A stretch of 64,000 nt of DNA from Heterostelium album PN500 (Eukaryota; Evosea; Eumycetozoa; Acytosteliales; Acytosteliaceae): assembly GCF_000004825.1 (NCBI RefSeq), contig NW_008805065.1:682001-746000 (forward strand), given 5' to 3'. The stretch's first letter is position 1, and every line of letters starts with the position of its first letter. The notes below the pieces were generated by a model. That model was not told the DNA's origin, ran no database searches, and saw nothing but the letters and a program-made list of their open reading frames with translations. Position numbers and translations under genes: made by a program. Of this stretch, positions 20,957-33,741 are shown piece after piece.

Positions 20957-23900
20957 ATGTCATCAAGTGAACAAACACCAGACTTTTTGTCGGTTGCTGG
21001 ATCATCTTCGACGTTGGACGGTTCACCAATTCCATCGCCAAGAAGCCATGCCGGTAGTCTGTCACCACATCCATCACCGGATATGAAGCGTAAGAATTCC
21101 AGTAATCTGCATCTGGGATCGGAGGCGTCACCACCTCCACCACCACCAGTTCCGGCGCGTCTCGGCCTGGCTGCACCACCACCCAACGGCACTCTGTCGG
21201 CGTCGTCTTCATCTGCCGCGCGACCAACAACAGCTGTCGACGGTCTCCGTAATTTCGCACAGCGTAAATACCTAGCAATGGCATCGTTCCTCTCGATCCA
21301 CCACAAAGACGACGCCGACACACCACAACTACCGCTGCGCATGACATGGAACGACTTTGAAGTAGAGTACGAGCGTGAACGCGACAGTCTGCCAGCGGCA
21401 CTCACCTTCCCAGTGGGTGAGGTAATTGTGCGGCGTATCGAGCGTTTTCCACGCTATATATTCCCACCGACCGTTGGTCTGGTGATGGGCGGCCTCGAAC
21501 AGCATGTTCGCGATATGATTCAACACTTTTACAAAGACTATCTGATTGTTCAGCACAAGAGTAATCTTGGCAGCAGCGGCAGCGGCGTAGGTGGATCGCT
21601 CGGTGTGCGCAAACCAAGCGCAACAAAATCACAGAGTTCCATCTCGATTGCAACACACGATCTCAACGGATCACAACCTCAACTACGCAGTCATCTCTTC
21701 TCCAGTGGCAAGTCGATAAACAAACAACTTTCGAATCGACGACTTCCACTCTCTGATTCTGGCGATGATGTTATCAACAACAACACGCCAATGTCACCAA
21801 TGTCACCAATGTCACCATCCATCCAAATCAATACACCATTATCACCAAACATAAATTCAACACAATCTTCACCCAACATATTATCTACCAACAACATAGA
21901 TCCATTAAAACAATTGATTCCAGAAAGATTGTAAGTTAAAATTGAATGAAAAAAAAAAAAGAAAACAAAGTGGAAAACTGAATATTAACATAATTATTTT
22001 TTTTTTTTCAGTGGTTTGGAATTACTTTGTGAAGTAAAAGAATTGAAATTCCTTCAGGAAATAGAACCTTTCTTTTGTAGTTTGTATATTGTAGATTTGG
22101 AGAAGCGCGAAAGAATATCAGAGAATTTCAATTTTCATTTAAATTCAAAGGGACTGCTAGAGTCGTTGAAGATCAGTGACGATCTCAATAATGGATGGGC
22201 CAATCAGAAGCAGGCGTTGTTCTCACTGAACAAATACCATCCGAATATGTATTTTATTTTGCGTGTCTATCATATATTCCGCGGCGACATCGAGAAGGAT
22301 ATCAAACCCTACATCAAAGACTACAAGAAACAAAACAAACAGAATGTAATAACACAATTCAAATCAGAGATCGTCGAGAAATGCACAAACTGGGGATCCA
22401 CTGAGCAATCTCAGATTCTCCAGCCATTCGCATGGGCTGCCTATCCAGTATTCCACAGACCAACACTTTCAAACTCATCATCCTCTGCCAATCTTTTACA
22501 ATATCTTCAACAACAACAACAACAAAATAATAACAATAGCAATAGCACACCAACTTTATCAAGTCAAACATTATCACCAAACAACAACAATCCTGTACAA
22601 TTAAATTCTTCTTCAAATTCCAATCCAAGCTCAACTCCACCTTCACCAAACCCCAATGGTTATTCACCACCACTCGTGCCAAGTATACCTTTGAATCTTA
22701 ACAATGGAACTGGTTCTGTTAAGGCACGTAGTTTCACACCTCCAATTAACAATCAAGTTCCTTTGCCACCTCCTCTGCCGGGTTCGCCAGGTGGAGTCGC
22801 CAATGGCGGCGGCACCGTCAGTAGTGGTGGACACAACAAGACAAACATTGAAATCGTTGGAATGGTTCCATGCACACCGAACCTCAGTGATCGTTCCATT
22901 TGTGAACTGCTAAACAACGACAAAGATCTAAAGAAGCTGAAAACAGTACAAGCCAGCTTCACAATGTCGATTCGCTCGCTCGACGCCGACGACGAATGTC
23001 GTGGACGTATCTCTCCCTCGCTCATCCCAATGCTCCCACTCTCGAGTGAGCGTGATAGCTTTATTCGCGACATTCAAGATTTCACAGAGACACCCTATCC
23101 CTTTGTCGACTACGTTAACAATCTCTATATCTACCCAGAGACCGTCTTTATCAAATACAAAAACCCGAACCTACAGATCCAGGTTCAGCTGATTGAGGAT
23201 CTCGGCTGTCTGAAAGCGTTGCGTTGTATCTATCCCTCGACACCGCCATACATTCCCGCTAACCTCTGGGATTCCCTATCGTTGCCGGCACCCGGACAGC
23301 CCGGACCCGCACCGACAGTCCCGTTCCCGCCACTCGAATTCATGGCGCACACCGCCGTCTCCTTCCACGACAAACGTCCACACTTTGCCGAGGAATTCAA
23401 GGTGAAACTGCCCACCAAGATAACCACGCACCATCTGCTATTCACATTCTATCACGTCAACATCAACGCCAAGAAAGATCAAAAGACGGCGATCGGCTAT
23501 GCAGCGGTGTCGCTCGCACCCGGAAACATCCTACGAGACGACATCTACCATATCCCAATCGGAACGGAACTCACCAACGCTTTGGATACGACACTGCTCA
23601 ACAATGAAGAAAGCAAAAAAGAGAAACGTGCATACTTTACATTCCGAACGAAACTGGTATCCAGTATCATACCGCAAGATGCCAATCTCTCGCAGTTCTT
23701 CAAGCATCTCAGCGGTACTCACGATTCGATTGGCAAGACATTCGAAGTGGTCAAAGGTATTCAAAAGATCGATCGATTGAGTTGCGTACAATTCTTCCCA
23801 AGCATTCTAGATCAACTCTTCCAAATCATGTGTTCAAGTGCCAATGATGTTGCATCACAAGCATTCTCATCAATCTTACATGTTATTAAAATGTATGTTA

Positions 23901-26900
23901 ATTGATTGCATATGATTCATAACAACAAATATATATTAACTAATATTCTTTAAATATCAATAATAGTGTTGATGGTTATGAAAAGAAAGCAGGTACAGAA
24001 AAGAGTAGATTATTAACTTACTATTCAGAGTATATGTTTGATTATGTACCGGATTCAAAGAATGTATATGAAGAGTTATGTAGACAATGGGTCAATGCAA
24101 TTAATACAGGTGTATGTAATAATTATAATAATCATAATAATAATTCAAACATCTATTAGATTATAGTTTAAGATTAACATGTTAATATCTTTTAATTTAT
24201 TATAGATTTATGTTAAAGATTTTAGATTAAATTGGTTCTTGTTTGATATTATGACGAAATCAATGGCATTATCTTTGGCGAATTCAGGTCAGTTGGAGAG
24301 TGACATTGGTAGAGAGAATCGATTCAAGATTGAATTCCAAGAGAATCTCAATCGTTTAGTTCTAAAGTTACTTCCACAATCCGATTCCAATGGAATGTCC
24401 GTTCAAAGCTGGGAGTTCTTTACGAAATTCCCTAATTTCATAAACAATCTATTCCCATTAATCGATAGAGGTTTCTTATTTAACTTGGTATGTAATTAAT
24501 AATAACACGATTATTATTATTATTATTATTGTTATCCTCTTTATTAGCTTAGCAAAACTAATAACAATATATAAATATTTAGATTTATAATTATATAGCT
24601 AGAATCGTAACAACATTCACAGATGATAAAGATAAAGATAAAGATACCATTGCAATGATAACTATAAAGTTTAACTTTTTAAGAATCATTTCCGACTACG
24701 ATCATTATATACCTTTGAACTTCCCGCTACCAATCAAAGTAGTAGATTCAATTGCTGATTTAACTACAAAGTTCTTGTATGTATAACATGATTAAAATAA
24801 CCAATTAATAATTTGTTTATTAACAATTTGTTTACTAACTTGCTTGTTTCTTTATATACTGTTAGTAAACGTCATTTCATTGCTGTTTTATTGTTGAATG
24901 AAGTTGAAGCATGTCTTAAACAAAATAAGAGCTCCATCAGAAATCAAGCTATTCAAACATTGAAACAGTTACTCAAGAAACATCATTTCGATCCTCGTTA
25001 TCAACAACAAGAGATACGTGAGAAGATAGCAACTATCTATTTCCCATTCGTTTTAATGGTATGTATTTGTTATTCTTTACCTATAGTAATATTATATTTT
25101 TAACAAATAATATCTATATAATATTATTAATAATAATAGATGGTTGAACATTATTCGATATTGAAACATTCATTGGATTCTGTTGAAGTACCTGATTGGT
25201 TGACATGCTTTATTTGGGTGTTGCAATATTGTAATCGTGATCTGCTGAGAGTTTGGTTTACAAAGGAAACAGAGACAAGACAGAATAGCTTCCTCTCACT
25301 GATTCTGTTGTCGCTAGAGACGTTCAAGGATGAACCATCGATTCATGAGATCATCTTGTTAGACATTGAAATCTGTAAGATCATTTTAGATGATTTCAAG
25401 TCGATCGACGATAAACTCTTCAATATGGTCATCAACAACATTCAACGAGCACTATCGTTGTCGGCCAGTGACATCGTGCCGGAGGTCTACAAGTTGATAC
25501 GCGATTCTCTCATACCTAAACACCCACAGCATCTCTTTGAGAACACCAACAACATCTGTGAGATTCTCTGCTACGAGTTGCTGTGTGCTGCCGACTCACC
25601 GAAACTCTCGGTGGAAGCGGCCAGCTTGTTTTACTTCCTGTTGGAGCAGAACTTTGCTCGCACCACCAACGATATTCTTCGTATGAAGATTCAGTCGACC
25701 GTCGCCATCTCCAAGTTGGTCGGTGAGTTGAAGCTGGAGAACTCGAGCAATATCATCGTGTTTATGAACAAGGTGAAGGAGTTGATGAAGACACATCCTT
25801 CGAGTGTCTTCAAGAGCCAGATCGAAGAGGTGATCAACCGTATCAACACGTTGATAAAGTATAGCAATACGATCAATGCCAATCGTACCGATATCGAGAT
25901 GGTTGCAGAGATGTACTACAACATCTCCAATAGCTACTTTGAGAGTCCGAACCTGCGTGTCACCTGGCTGGAGAATCTCTCAAAGAAGAACTGTGACAAC
26001 GGTCAGTTTGACGAGGGTGCACAGTGTCTCATACAGAGTGCATACCTCATCTCGTGCTATCTAACGCAAAAGTCAAAGCTGCACATCAGACAGTCAGACT
26101 TTATCGCCATCTGTCCAAACATTCCAAAGGAGTTGGAACTACCGCCACTCAAAGATGAATCGCTCTTCCAAACATGGACATTGGAATACATGGTTGAACT
26201 ACTGGAGAATGCAATCTCACTAACTCTCAAAGCCAATCGTTATGAACTCGCCATTGAAATCTATTCACTCATCTCAAAGATCTATAAATCCAAGAAGGAT
26301 TATAAATCACTGATCAGTGTTCTCTCCAATCAAAAGGTTGTCTGTGAGACACTGATTGAGAAAACGAAGGAGATACGATTCCAACCAAAGTACTACCGTA
26401 TCAGTTTCCAAGGTGCCAAGTTCGAGGAGTTGGACGGCAAGGAATACATCTACAAGAAACCGGCCGATTGTCTTTTGAAACACATTCAAACGCAGATTCG
26501 TGAACATCTCTTTGAGAAGTTTGGTAAGAGCGACGAGTCTGTTGTTCTTCTGCCGAATACTCCATTCGATCGCGCTTCACTCGATAACGATAAACTCTAC
26601 TTCCAGATCATCACTGTCGAGCCATACATTGAATTGTCGCAGTTGCAGCTGCCCGCTGCCGATCCACTGGCGAACGGATCGCAATTCGACCAGTACTTTG
26701 GTGTTTCGCAATTCATTAGTGAGACTGCTTACAGTCATGAAGGCAAAGCAATCCAGGAGGATCTATCGAAGCAACTGAAAAAGAAGACGATCTTCTCTGT
26801 CGATCCAGCATCGTTCCCCTACCTCAAGAATCGTATCGATGTCACCTCGAAACGCGAGATCATTCTATCGCCCATTGAGAATGCAATTGAACTCATCAAA

Positions 26901-27300
26901 GGACGTATCGTCAAACTCATTGAACAACTTCAAACACCATCTCCAAGAATCAATCTTTTACAACAAGTCATTCAAGGAAGTGTTTTCCCAAGTATGTATA
27001 TTTCGGAATTAATGATTATCATTCTGATAAAGATGGTTTTACTAATCAATTATTGATTTAATAGTGGTAAATGAAGGACCATTGAAGATTTGTGAAGTAT
27101 TTTTAAGTAAGAGCAATAGTTCACAGTATAATAGTGAACATGTTGATCAACTAAAGAAGGCAATGGAAAGATTTATTCACTATTGTGGTTGGACCATCAA
27201 GTTGAACAAAGGTCTCATTTCTCCACAGCACCAAGACTTCCAAAACATGGTGGAAAAACAATTTGAGCAACTGAGAAAAGATGTATTCAGTTATCTATAG
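20957..27300 (+). CDS. Zizimin-type DOCK family guanine nucleotide exchange factor
   Basis: Eight exons: 20957-21930, 22012-23892, 23967-24111, 24206-24487, 24583-24776, 24866-25058, 25140-26991 and 27065-27300 (1918 residues, all phases consistent). A low-complexity N-terminus and a conserved block (FPRYIFPPTVGLVMGG) lead to Asn/Pro/Ser-rich linkers. The DHR-1 (C2-like) domain lies at about 690-880 (LYIYPETVFIKYKNPNLQIQVQLI, LLFTFYHVN, IGYAAVSLAP). A helical armadillo-like region follows, then DHR-2 at about 1480-1918 (EMVAEMYYNISNSY, YYRISFQGAKF, KEYIYKKP, VNEGPLKICEVFL, HYCGWTIKLN). DHR-2 exchanges GDP on Rac/Cdc42-type GTPases and DHR-1 binds membranes. D. discoideum has several zizimins (zizA-D) acting in actin control; I cannot assign which this is. 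Confidence 0.93.
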
Positions 27301-27482
27301 AGTATTGAAATAAACTGTTGATATTTACCAAAACTAGTACTTATATTTGAAAAATGATGTTTTTTGTTTAAAGTGTCAGTCCTGTCTTTTTAAGATTGTA
27401 CAATTCTTTGGAACCTTCGATAACTTAATCTTGAATATAAAAGATGAATTAATGAATAAAATGGTGTTTTTTCATACTAGAT

Positions 27483-27907
27483 CCATTGATTACTACAACA
27501 ATAATCGTTATGGCCGATGATATTTCTCAAGATTGTACCCGGGTAATATCACTACATTCCCAAAGTCAGAAACTCATGTTTTCGAAGGTCAATATAACTC
27601 TATCATTACAGGAAGTAGTTTCATTGGGAATGTTGCCAACGAAGAAGGTTCAGGAGGTGCTATCTATCTCTCTTTGGGATTGGTAACCAACAGTCAATTC
27701 AAATCTAACACCGCAGGTCTGGGTGGTGCCATCTACAACGAAATTGGTAAGTTGTTGGTTATCAACTCAACATTCAGCTCGTGTAAAGGATATGAATTAG
27801 GAGGTGCTATTTTCTCAGGTGGAGAACTCATTGTCGATAACAGCACATTCGTTAATCAACTCTCCTATTGGTGGTGCTATTGCTATTTCAAACACCAACT
27901 CCAATGA
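27483..27907 (+). pseudogene. Broken, internally deleted copy of the PMP-repeat gene
   Basis: This matches two separated parts of the intact gene just downstream. 27483-27590 corresponds to 28586-28690 (PLITTTIIV-ADD-SQDC) and the rest to about 29315-29610 (GNV-NEEGSGGA, VTNSQFK, VDNSTFVNQLS). A 2-base insertion near 27535 shifts the frame, the segment between the two blocks is deleted, and the frame shifts again near 27865. There is no signal-peptide exon. It is a decayed tandem duplicate of an ordinary host gene. High residual identity suggests a fairly recent copy. Confidence 0.8.
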
Positions 27908-28302
27908 ATAATAAACAAAAAAGACTTAGATACCGTGATTCAAGTGCTATAAAGAAGAAGAAAGATCAAATTTGCGACCAAAATAAATAAAAATTTAAAT
28001 AATTGGTTTTTAAGTTTTTAACAAAAAAAAAACTTAAAAATCCTTCTTGCGAAAAAGAGAAGTTTGGATTAAAGGTGTTGATTTAAGATCAATTTTGAGT
28101 ACCATCGATTTCTTTTTAAGAGAAAAATTTAAAAAATGATGACGTTCAAAAGATTTTTTATCTTGGTTTCCAACCTACAAAGTCGAAAAAAATCCTTGGT
28201 TCGCTGGTACCAAGGATTTTTTTTTTATTGGTACTTTTAAAAAAAAATATAAATACTCTTTAGAAAGTATTTATTTATACTATTATTTAAAATTATAAAA
28301 AA
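27908..28302. other. Intergenic region between pseudogene and PMP-repeat gene
   Basis: About 400 bp, A/T-rich. An imperfect repeat of CCAAGGATTTTTTTT / AAATCCTTGG near 28190-28225 forms a hairpin. No coding exon. Confidence 0.4.
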
Positions 28303-30263
28303 ATGAAAACATTTAATATTTTATTACTTTTTATTTTTATATTATTCTTTTCAACTTCGAAATCTTATAAAATAGTTTCAGATGAGGGCACTGTAACCTG
28401 TTTGGTGAATGAAACCCTTACATCGTGTCAGAGTTATAATAATGTAGATCAGTAAGATATCATACGACAAGAAATTCATTTTTTAGTTTATTTTTTCTAA
28501 CTTTTTTTTTATTTTTATTTTTAAAAGAGTTTGTGGTACAATTGTTCAATGTATTAATTATCAAGCTGAAATAGTTCAAGACAATCCATTGATTACTACA
28601 ACAATAATCGTTTTGGCCGATGATGTTTCTCAAGATTGTCCGGGTAATGTCACTACATTCCCACAGTCCGAAACTCATATTTTCATTGGACAAAACAACA
28701 CTGAATATATATGTTTTGTAAGAGTAAAAGAATTTAAATTCTTTAAAGAACCCTGTCTTATAATGATTTATTTAAATATTTTTAGGAAAGTTTTATTACA
28801 GTAGATTTGCAAATCAACACCAATATCATTTTTGCTAGATTTAATTTGAGCAGCTTTGGTATTAATGGTAACCAATATGGTGGTCTCATATCAATCACAT
28901 ATGAAGGTGCCGGAGTTGGTCCATTTGTTATTTTCGACAATGTAACCGTTGGAAATTCCAAAACATCTGGTGATGGTGGTTGTGTGTATGTAGATGGTGC
29001 TTCACTCTCTATTATAAATTCTACTTTCTCAGGCTGTCAATCAGGTTCCTATGGTGGTGCCGTTTCTACTGGTGAGAATACACAGTTTATCAGCATTGTA
29101 AACTCTTCTTTTAGTTCAAATAATGCTGCTTTGGGTGGTGCCATCTACAGTTATAACCAATTAATGGCAACCGAATGTACATTCACGATGAATTCAGCAT
29201 TAACTGGTGGAGCCATAGCCTCTAACACAGTCAATATCTTTGGCAGTACTTTCATTGAGAATGTCGCTAAACTAGATGGTGGAGCTGTCTATGCAATTGG
29301 AAATGATAATACCATTGAATTCAGTGGTTTCTTTGGAAATGTTGTCAATGAAGAAGGTTCAGGAGGTGCTTTGTATATCGCAATGGGATCGGTAACCAAC
29401 AGTCAATTCAAATTGAACTCTGCAGGATCAGGTGGTGCCATCTACAGTGAAAATGGAGAGTTAGTGGTCGCAAATTCTACATTCAGCACCTGTAGAGCTT
29501 TAGACTATGGAGGTGCTATTCTCTCTGGCGGATCACTCAATGTTGATAATTGCACATTTGTTAATCAACTTTCTTTTTATGGTGGTGCCATTACGATTGG
29601 AAACACAAACACCAATATTGAAATAACAAACTCCATCTTCTTTGCCAATCAAGCCACAAATGGAGGTGCAATCGTAAGTTATTTTTATCTATTTTCTTTG
29701 TTAAAAATATTAATTTGAAGATCTTCTATTTTAGTCTTTTACTGAAAATAATACAATATCTTTACTTGGATCAGTATTCCAGAAGAATATGGGTAATTAT
29801 CGAAAGAAATTAATAGAATTTAATATTGCAACATTAATATATATTCTTACCTTTATCTTTTTTAAAAAAAGCTTCAATGGAAGCAGGTGCTATTTATTTT
29901 ACAAGTGCTTATTCAAAGTTAACTGGTGGTAAATTCATTTATAACAAAAACGAACTTTATGCTAAATCAAATACCTTTAATATTGATGCTATCCCAGCTT
30001 CACTTCAAATTGTTAATGTATCGACTTCCCTCATTATGGATCAAGTTATTTATAATGTACCAATTGTAATCGATGAAACTATGGAATATGTATGTAAAAC
30101 AAACCATTTTTAATAATCTTAAAACTAATTAAAACTAATATATCATCGAATTAAATATAAATAGCCACTTGCCTATGGTGTTTTTGGTCATCCATGTATA
30201 GATGGTATTGCAACTATTTCTTTAGATGGTTATGTCGAAGACTGTCAATACTTTAATAATTAA
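28303..30263 (+). CDS. Secreted PMP-repeat (beta-helix) protein
   Basis: Six exons: 28303-28451, 28528-28717, 28786-29673, 29735-29792, 29872-30089 and 30165-30263 (533 residues). It has a signal peptide (MKTFNILLLFIFILFFSTSK). The middle shows a ladder of GGA[IV] and [ST]xF motifs (GGAVSTG, GGAIYSYNQLM, GGAIASN, GGAVYAIG, GGALYIA, GGAIYSE, GGAILSG, GGAITIG). This is the polymorphic outer membrane protein repeat signature, which folds as a right-handed parallel beta-helix. Cys pairs at both ends suggest disulphides. There is no membrane anchor. In bacteria such repeats are adhesive; in dictyostelids they form large secreted families of unknown function. A broken copy lies 400 bp upstream. All phases agree. 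Confidence 0.85.
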
Positions 30264-30350
30264 ACATTAAAAAAATAAATAAAATTATAATATTAATAAT
30301 AATAATAATTTTATCTATATTATTTATTAGAATAATAATTGACCTATGAT

Positions 30351-30893
30351 CTACAGTAATTTATAGAAATAAGTTGTACCTGATAATTCACCATTTGAAC
30401 TTAATGCATATTGAGGAATGACACCAGCCTCTATATAACTGAGTTTAGTGTATAAACGAGAGGCAACATCATCCTGTCTTGTATCCAAAACCAAAAGTGT
30501 ACGACCATTGTTCTTTGCAAGTCGTTCTATTTCATTCATTAAAACTGTAGCTATTCCTTTGCCTCTATGTGTTGATTTCACCATTAACTTTTCTACTTCA
30601 GCTCTATGTAAACCATTCTTTTTCATACAGAGTGAAAGTTGCACAGAACCTAATATCTCTAAACTATCTTTACTGTTGACATCTGTATTTTCATCTATTG
30701 CAATTAGCATGAATCTCGATCGTTCTTTCAAATCATTCTGAACTGATAACCAATAGCTAACTGCATCTATACGTGGTAGTGGAGCTATGAATCCTACAGA
30801 TGCTCCACTCTGAACACTATCAATTAATAATGTAACCAAATTATTAAGCGCACCATCATTGAACTGATCTATCGTTATTATTTTAACTGTCAT
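30351..30893 (-). CDS. GNAT-family N-acetyltransferase
   Basis: Single exon of 180 residues. The acetyl-CoA-binding motif A is VEKLMVKSTHRGKGIATVLM (R-x-x-G-x-G/A pattern RGKGIA), followed by LLVLDTR and ASRLYTKLSYIEAGVIPQY, the usual motif B region with a substrate-side Tyr. Length is normal for a stand-alone GNAT. The substrate is not predictable; it resembles small-molecule or amino-acid acetyltransferases of the bacterial type. It is transcribed divergently from the HIBCH gene with only 128 bp between the start codons. Confidence 0.85.
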   Translation of the reverse strand: MTVKIITIDQFNDGALNNLVTLLIDSVQSGASVGFIAPLPRIDAVSYWLSVQNDLKERSRFMLIAIDENTDVNSKDSLEILGSVQLSLCMKKNGLHRAEVEKLMVKSTHRGKGIATVLMNEIERLAKNNGRTLLVLDTRQDDVASRLYTKLSYIEAGVIPQYALSSNGELSGTTYFYKLL

Positions 30894-31021
30894 TTTTAAA
30901 ATAATTTATTTATTATTTTGTTACTTTTGATTTGTTACTAAAATAATAAATCTGATTTTTATTTATTTTTTTTGGCAAAATGATCAATCATTTCATTTTC
31001 CTTTTTTCATAGATATCAGAT

Positions 31022-32249
31022 ATGAACAGAATAAATAGATTAACTAGATTGATTGGAAATCAATTCCAATGTCAAAGATATTACTCAACAAATGTAAAGT
31101 TGAATAAGAATAAACAAATACAGTTACAATCAAATATCTTTTTGTTAATTAATTAGTTTTATTTATATGTATATTTAGACAAATGAAGTTCTAATCGATG
31201 AACAAGGAAAGGTGATTAATATCTTATTGAATCGTCCAGAGGCATTGAATGCATTGAGTCTTCCAATGGTTAGAAAGTTGACACCACTCTACCAACGTCT
31301 ACATCAATCAAAGGATGGCGATGCTGTCGTTGTCATGAAAGGTGCCGGTGGTAAAGCGTTCTGTGCCGGTGGTGACATCCGTAGTATCTACGATACCAAC
31401 AACCCAAAGACCAGAAATCCATCGGTCAGACCCGACGACACTTTCTTCCGTGAGGAATACGTGCTCAACAACATGATCGGAACCAATCCAGTACCACAGG
31501 TATCGATCTACAATGGTTTCACAATGGGTGGAGGTGTCGGTCTTTCGATTCACGGTCGTTTCCGTGTCGCCACCGACAACACTGTTTTCGCCATGCCCGA
31601 GACCGGAATCGGATTTTTCTGCGATGTCGGTGGCAGTTATTTCTTGCCACGTCTTGCTCACCACACTGGAATGTATCTCGGTTTGACAGGTGCCAAAATC
31701 AAGGGTAAGGATTGCTATATAACCGGTGTCGCAACTCACTATATCCCAAATGCAAGAGTGCCGGAACTCGAGAAGGCATTGGCCGCTCTCAGCTCGCCAA
31801 CCGAGAGTGCCGTCAACGAAGTACTCGACAGTTTCCACGAGAAGGTCGATATCAACGACAACTCGTTGATTAGCAGTAAATTCCAGTTGATCGAAAAGAC
31901 ATTCTCAAAGAGATCGGTCGAGCAGATCATCGAGGCATTGAAGGCCGACGGTAGCGATTGGTCGAAACAAAACATTTCAACACTCTCAAAGATGTCGCCA
32001 ACATCTCTCAAAGTAGTCTACCAACAGATCGTCAACGGTGGACAACTTCCAACTTTGGCCGATTGTCTCAAAATGGAACTGAGAATGGCACAAACCTTTG
32101 TTGAGAACAATGACTTTTTCGAAGGTGTCAGAGCTTTATTGGTCGACAAAGATAAGAATCCAAAATGGAAACCAGAAACATTGGAACAAGTTACCGACTC
32201 TATGGTAGCTAAATATTTTGATACACATGGACACGATTTAAAGCTTTAA
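31022..32249 (+). CDS. hibch: 3-hydroxyisobutyryl-CoA hydrolase, mitochondrial
   Basis: Two exons, 31022-31093 and 31179-32249, give 380 residues (human HIBCH 386). Exon 1 encodes a basic, Arg-rich leader (MNRINRLTRLIGNQFQCQRY) fitting a mitochondrial targeting peptide. The crotonase fold shows LNRPEALNALSL, KAFCAGGDIRSIY, GFTMGGGVGLSIHGRFRVA and FAMPETGIGFFCDVGGSYFL, containing the conserved Glu and Asp of HIBCH. The enzyme hydrolyses 3-hydroxyisobutyryl-CoA in valine breakdown. The FFP before DVGG in most homologues is FFC here, probably neutral. The C-terminal HIBCH-specific extension is present, which separates it from enoyl-CoA hydratases. Confidence 0.93.
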
Positions 32250-32375
32250 TTTACGACAAATATGTTGATCGAAAAAGTTTAACATGATCATTCATTTATT
32301 CAGTTTCAAAAAAGAAGAATGAATAAATTGCAATAACGATATTTATATTACTTATATTAACAACAAACTGACTAT

Positions 32376-33741
32376 CTACTTATTTATATTATATAATTTT
32401 AAAACATTCTCTCTAAATATTTTCAATGAGAATTCTTTTGCTTCTTCCAAGGTGATCTCATTGTTTTCGATACATTTCTGGAATATTTCTGTTAGACATT
32501 TTCTTGCCCATTTCGATGCCAAGTAATAGAGTTCTGGAATGTGGTGTGCGTCCGAGCTGTACAGTATTTTGTCGATTGGACATACCTCTAGGAGTGAATC
32601 AAGTGTATCGTACATTCCACGCTGACTCAGCAGTGGAATCGCCAGTCCAATGTCAATGTATACATTGGGATAGATCCAACAGAGGAATGCACCCTCTCTG
32701 AAATACGGATAGCTACAATGCAGCAGCACAATTGGCACCGTTGGATAGTCGGCAATCAACGGTTTCAATAGTAGTGGATTCGCTTTTTCCAAGTCCAAAT
32801 CGCTGTCACCGTAGCCAGTGTGTATCTGAATCGGTAGTGGTTGGAAACGCTGTGAACTGATCTCCATTGTCATTCTCAGGAAATAGACAATCAGTACCTT
32901 TGAAGAAACTCTATAGCTACCCGATGCCAGCTTGTCACTGTCCTCTGTCATTATTCGTTTGTATTCCGACTCCACTGTTTCCACTGGACTCGATTCAACA
33001 CCCAAACCACCACGATATGCCAAAATCGATTTGAAACCAATGATTTCAATGCCGTCGGTATCCAACTGTCCCGGAGCAATCGTTACCTTCGATCTCAGAT
33101 GTTCTGTCCACTGTTGGAAACTCCAGTCGCCACCGTCGGATTTCGCTAGGACCAACGACCGCTCGAGAATTGTTTCCAAACGTACAACCTTGTAGACCTT
33201 TGTGAATTGTAGATGCCAACTCGATGACTGACCCTCGATTACCTTGTTATCATAATGGATAGTTAGAGCGTCATCCAAAATAATCGACTCTAACTTTGAT
33301 AGTGAAAATGACTTTTGAGTGATTGAAAATATACCTAGTTCACGTCGTTTCAACTCGACCTGCTTATCTATGAGGTCGAACGATTTCGACTTTCCACTTT
33401 CCAGCATTAAATCGATACCATATAACTCTGCCAATTCTTTAATAGATCTTCTATATATTAATGTACTCTATTTAGCAATATTATTAATGTTAGCTATGTA
33501 TAGTGTTATATAATAAATATAAAGAGATTCTTATTTATACTTTTGATTGATTCATGAAATGTTGATTACTATCTATTGCACCTTCACAGAAAGAAGCAGC
33601 CAAAGGCATCAATTGAACACATTTATCACCCAATACATTATGACAATGATGATCGACAGCCACTATATCATTGATAAAAGTTCCAAGATCAAGTTCTTTA
33701 CAATGTTCATCTTTGGTATTATTATTAGTAGTAGTCTCCAT
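32376..33741 (-). CDS. FluG-N-like amidohydrolase
   Basis: Two exons, 33741-33541 and 33467-32376, give 430 residues. The acceptor at 33468/33469 is set by frame: it joins NQSK to STLIYRRSIKELAELYG, which matches the family. The amidohydrolase-2 fold shows an HxH metal motif (VDHHCHN) near the start, HTGYGDSDLDL, VLLHCSYPY, YIDIGL and YSSDAHHIPELYYLA with the late Asp/His. Homologues are the N-terminal halves of fungal FluG and of plant nodulin/glutamine-synthetase-like proteins. Here the chain stops before any glutamine synthetase domain, so it is the free hydrolase form. The substrate is unknown. Confidence 0.85.

Noticed and set aside
20889-21405. Minus-strand frames opposite the zizimin first exon
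   Set aside because: The plus-strand frame continues through seven verified introns with consistent phase; the opposite frames have no such support.
31308-31838. Minus-strand frame opposite HIBCH
   Set aside because: The plus strand encodes the full crotonase domain with catalytic motifs; the other strand is a shadow.
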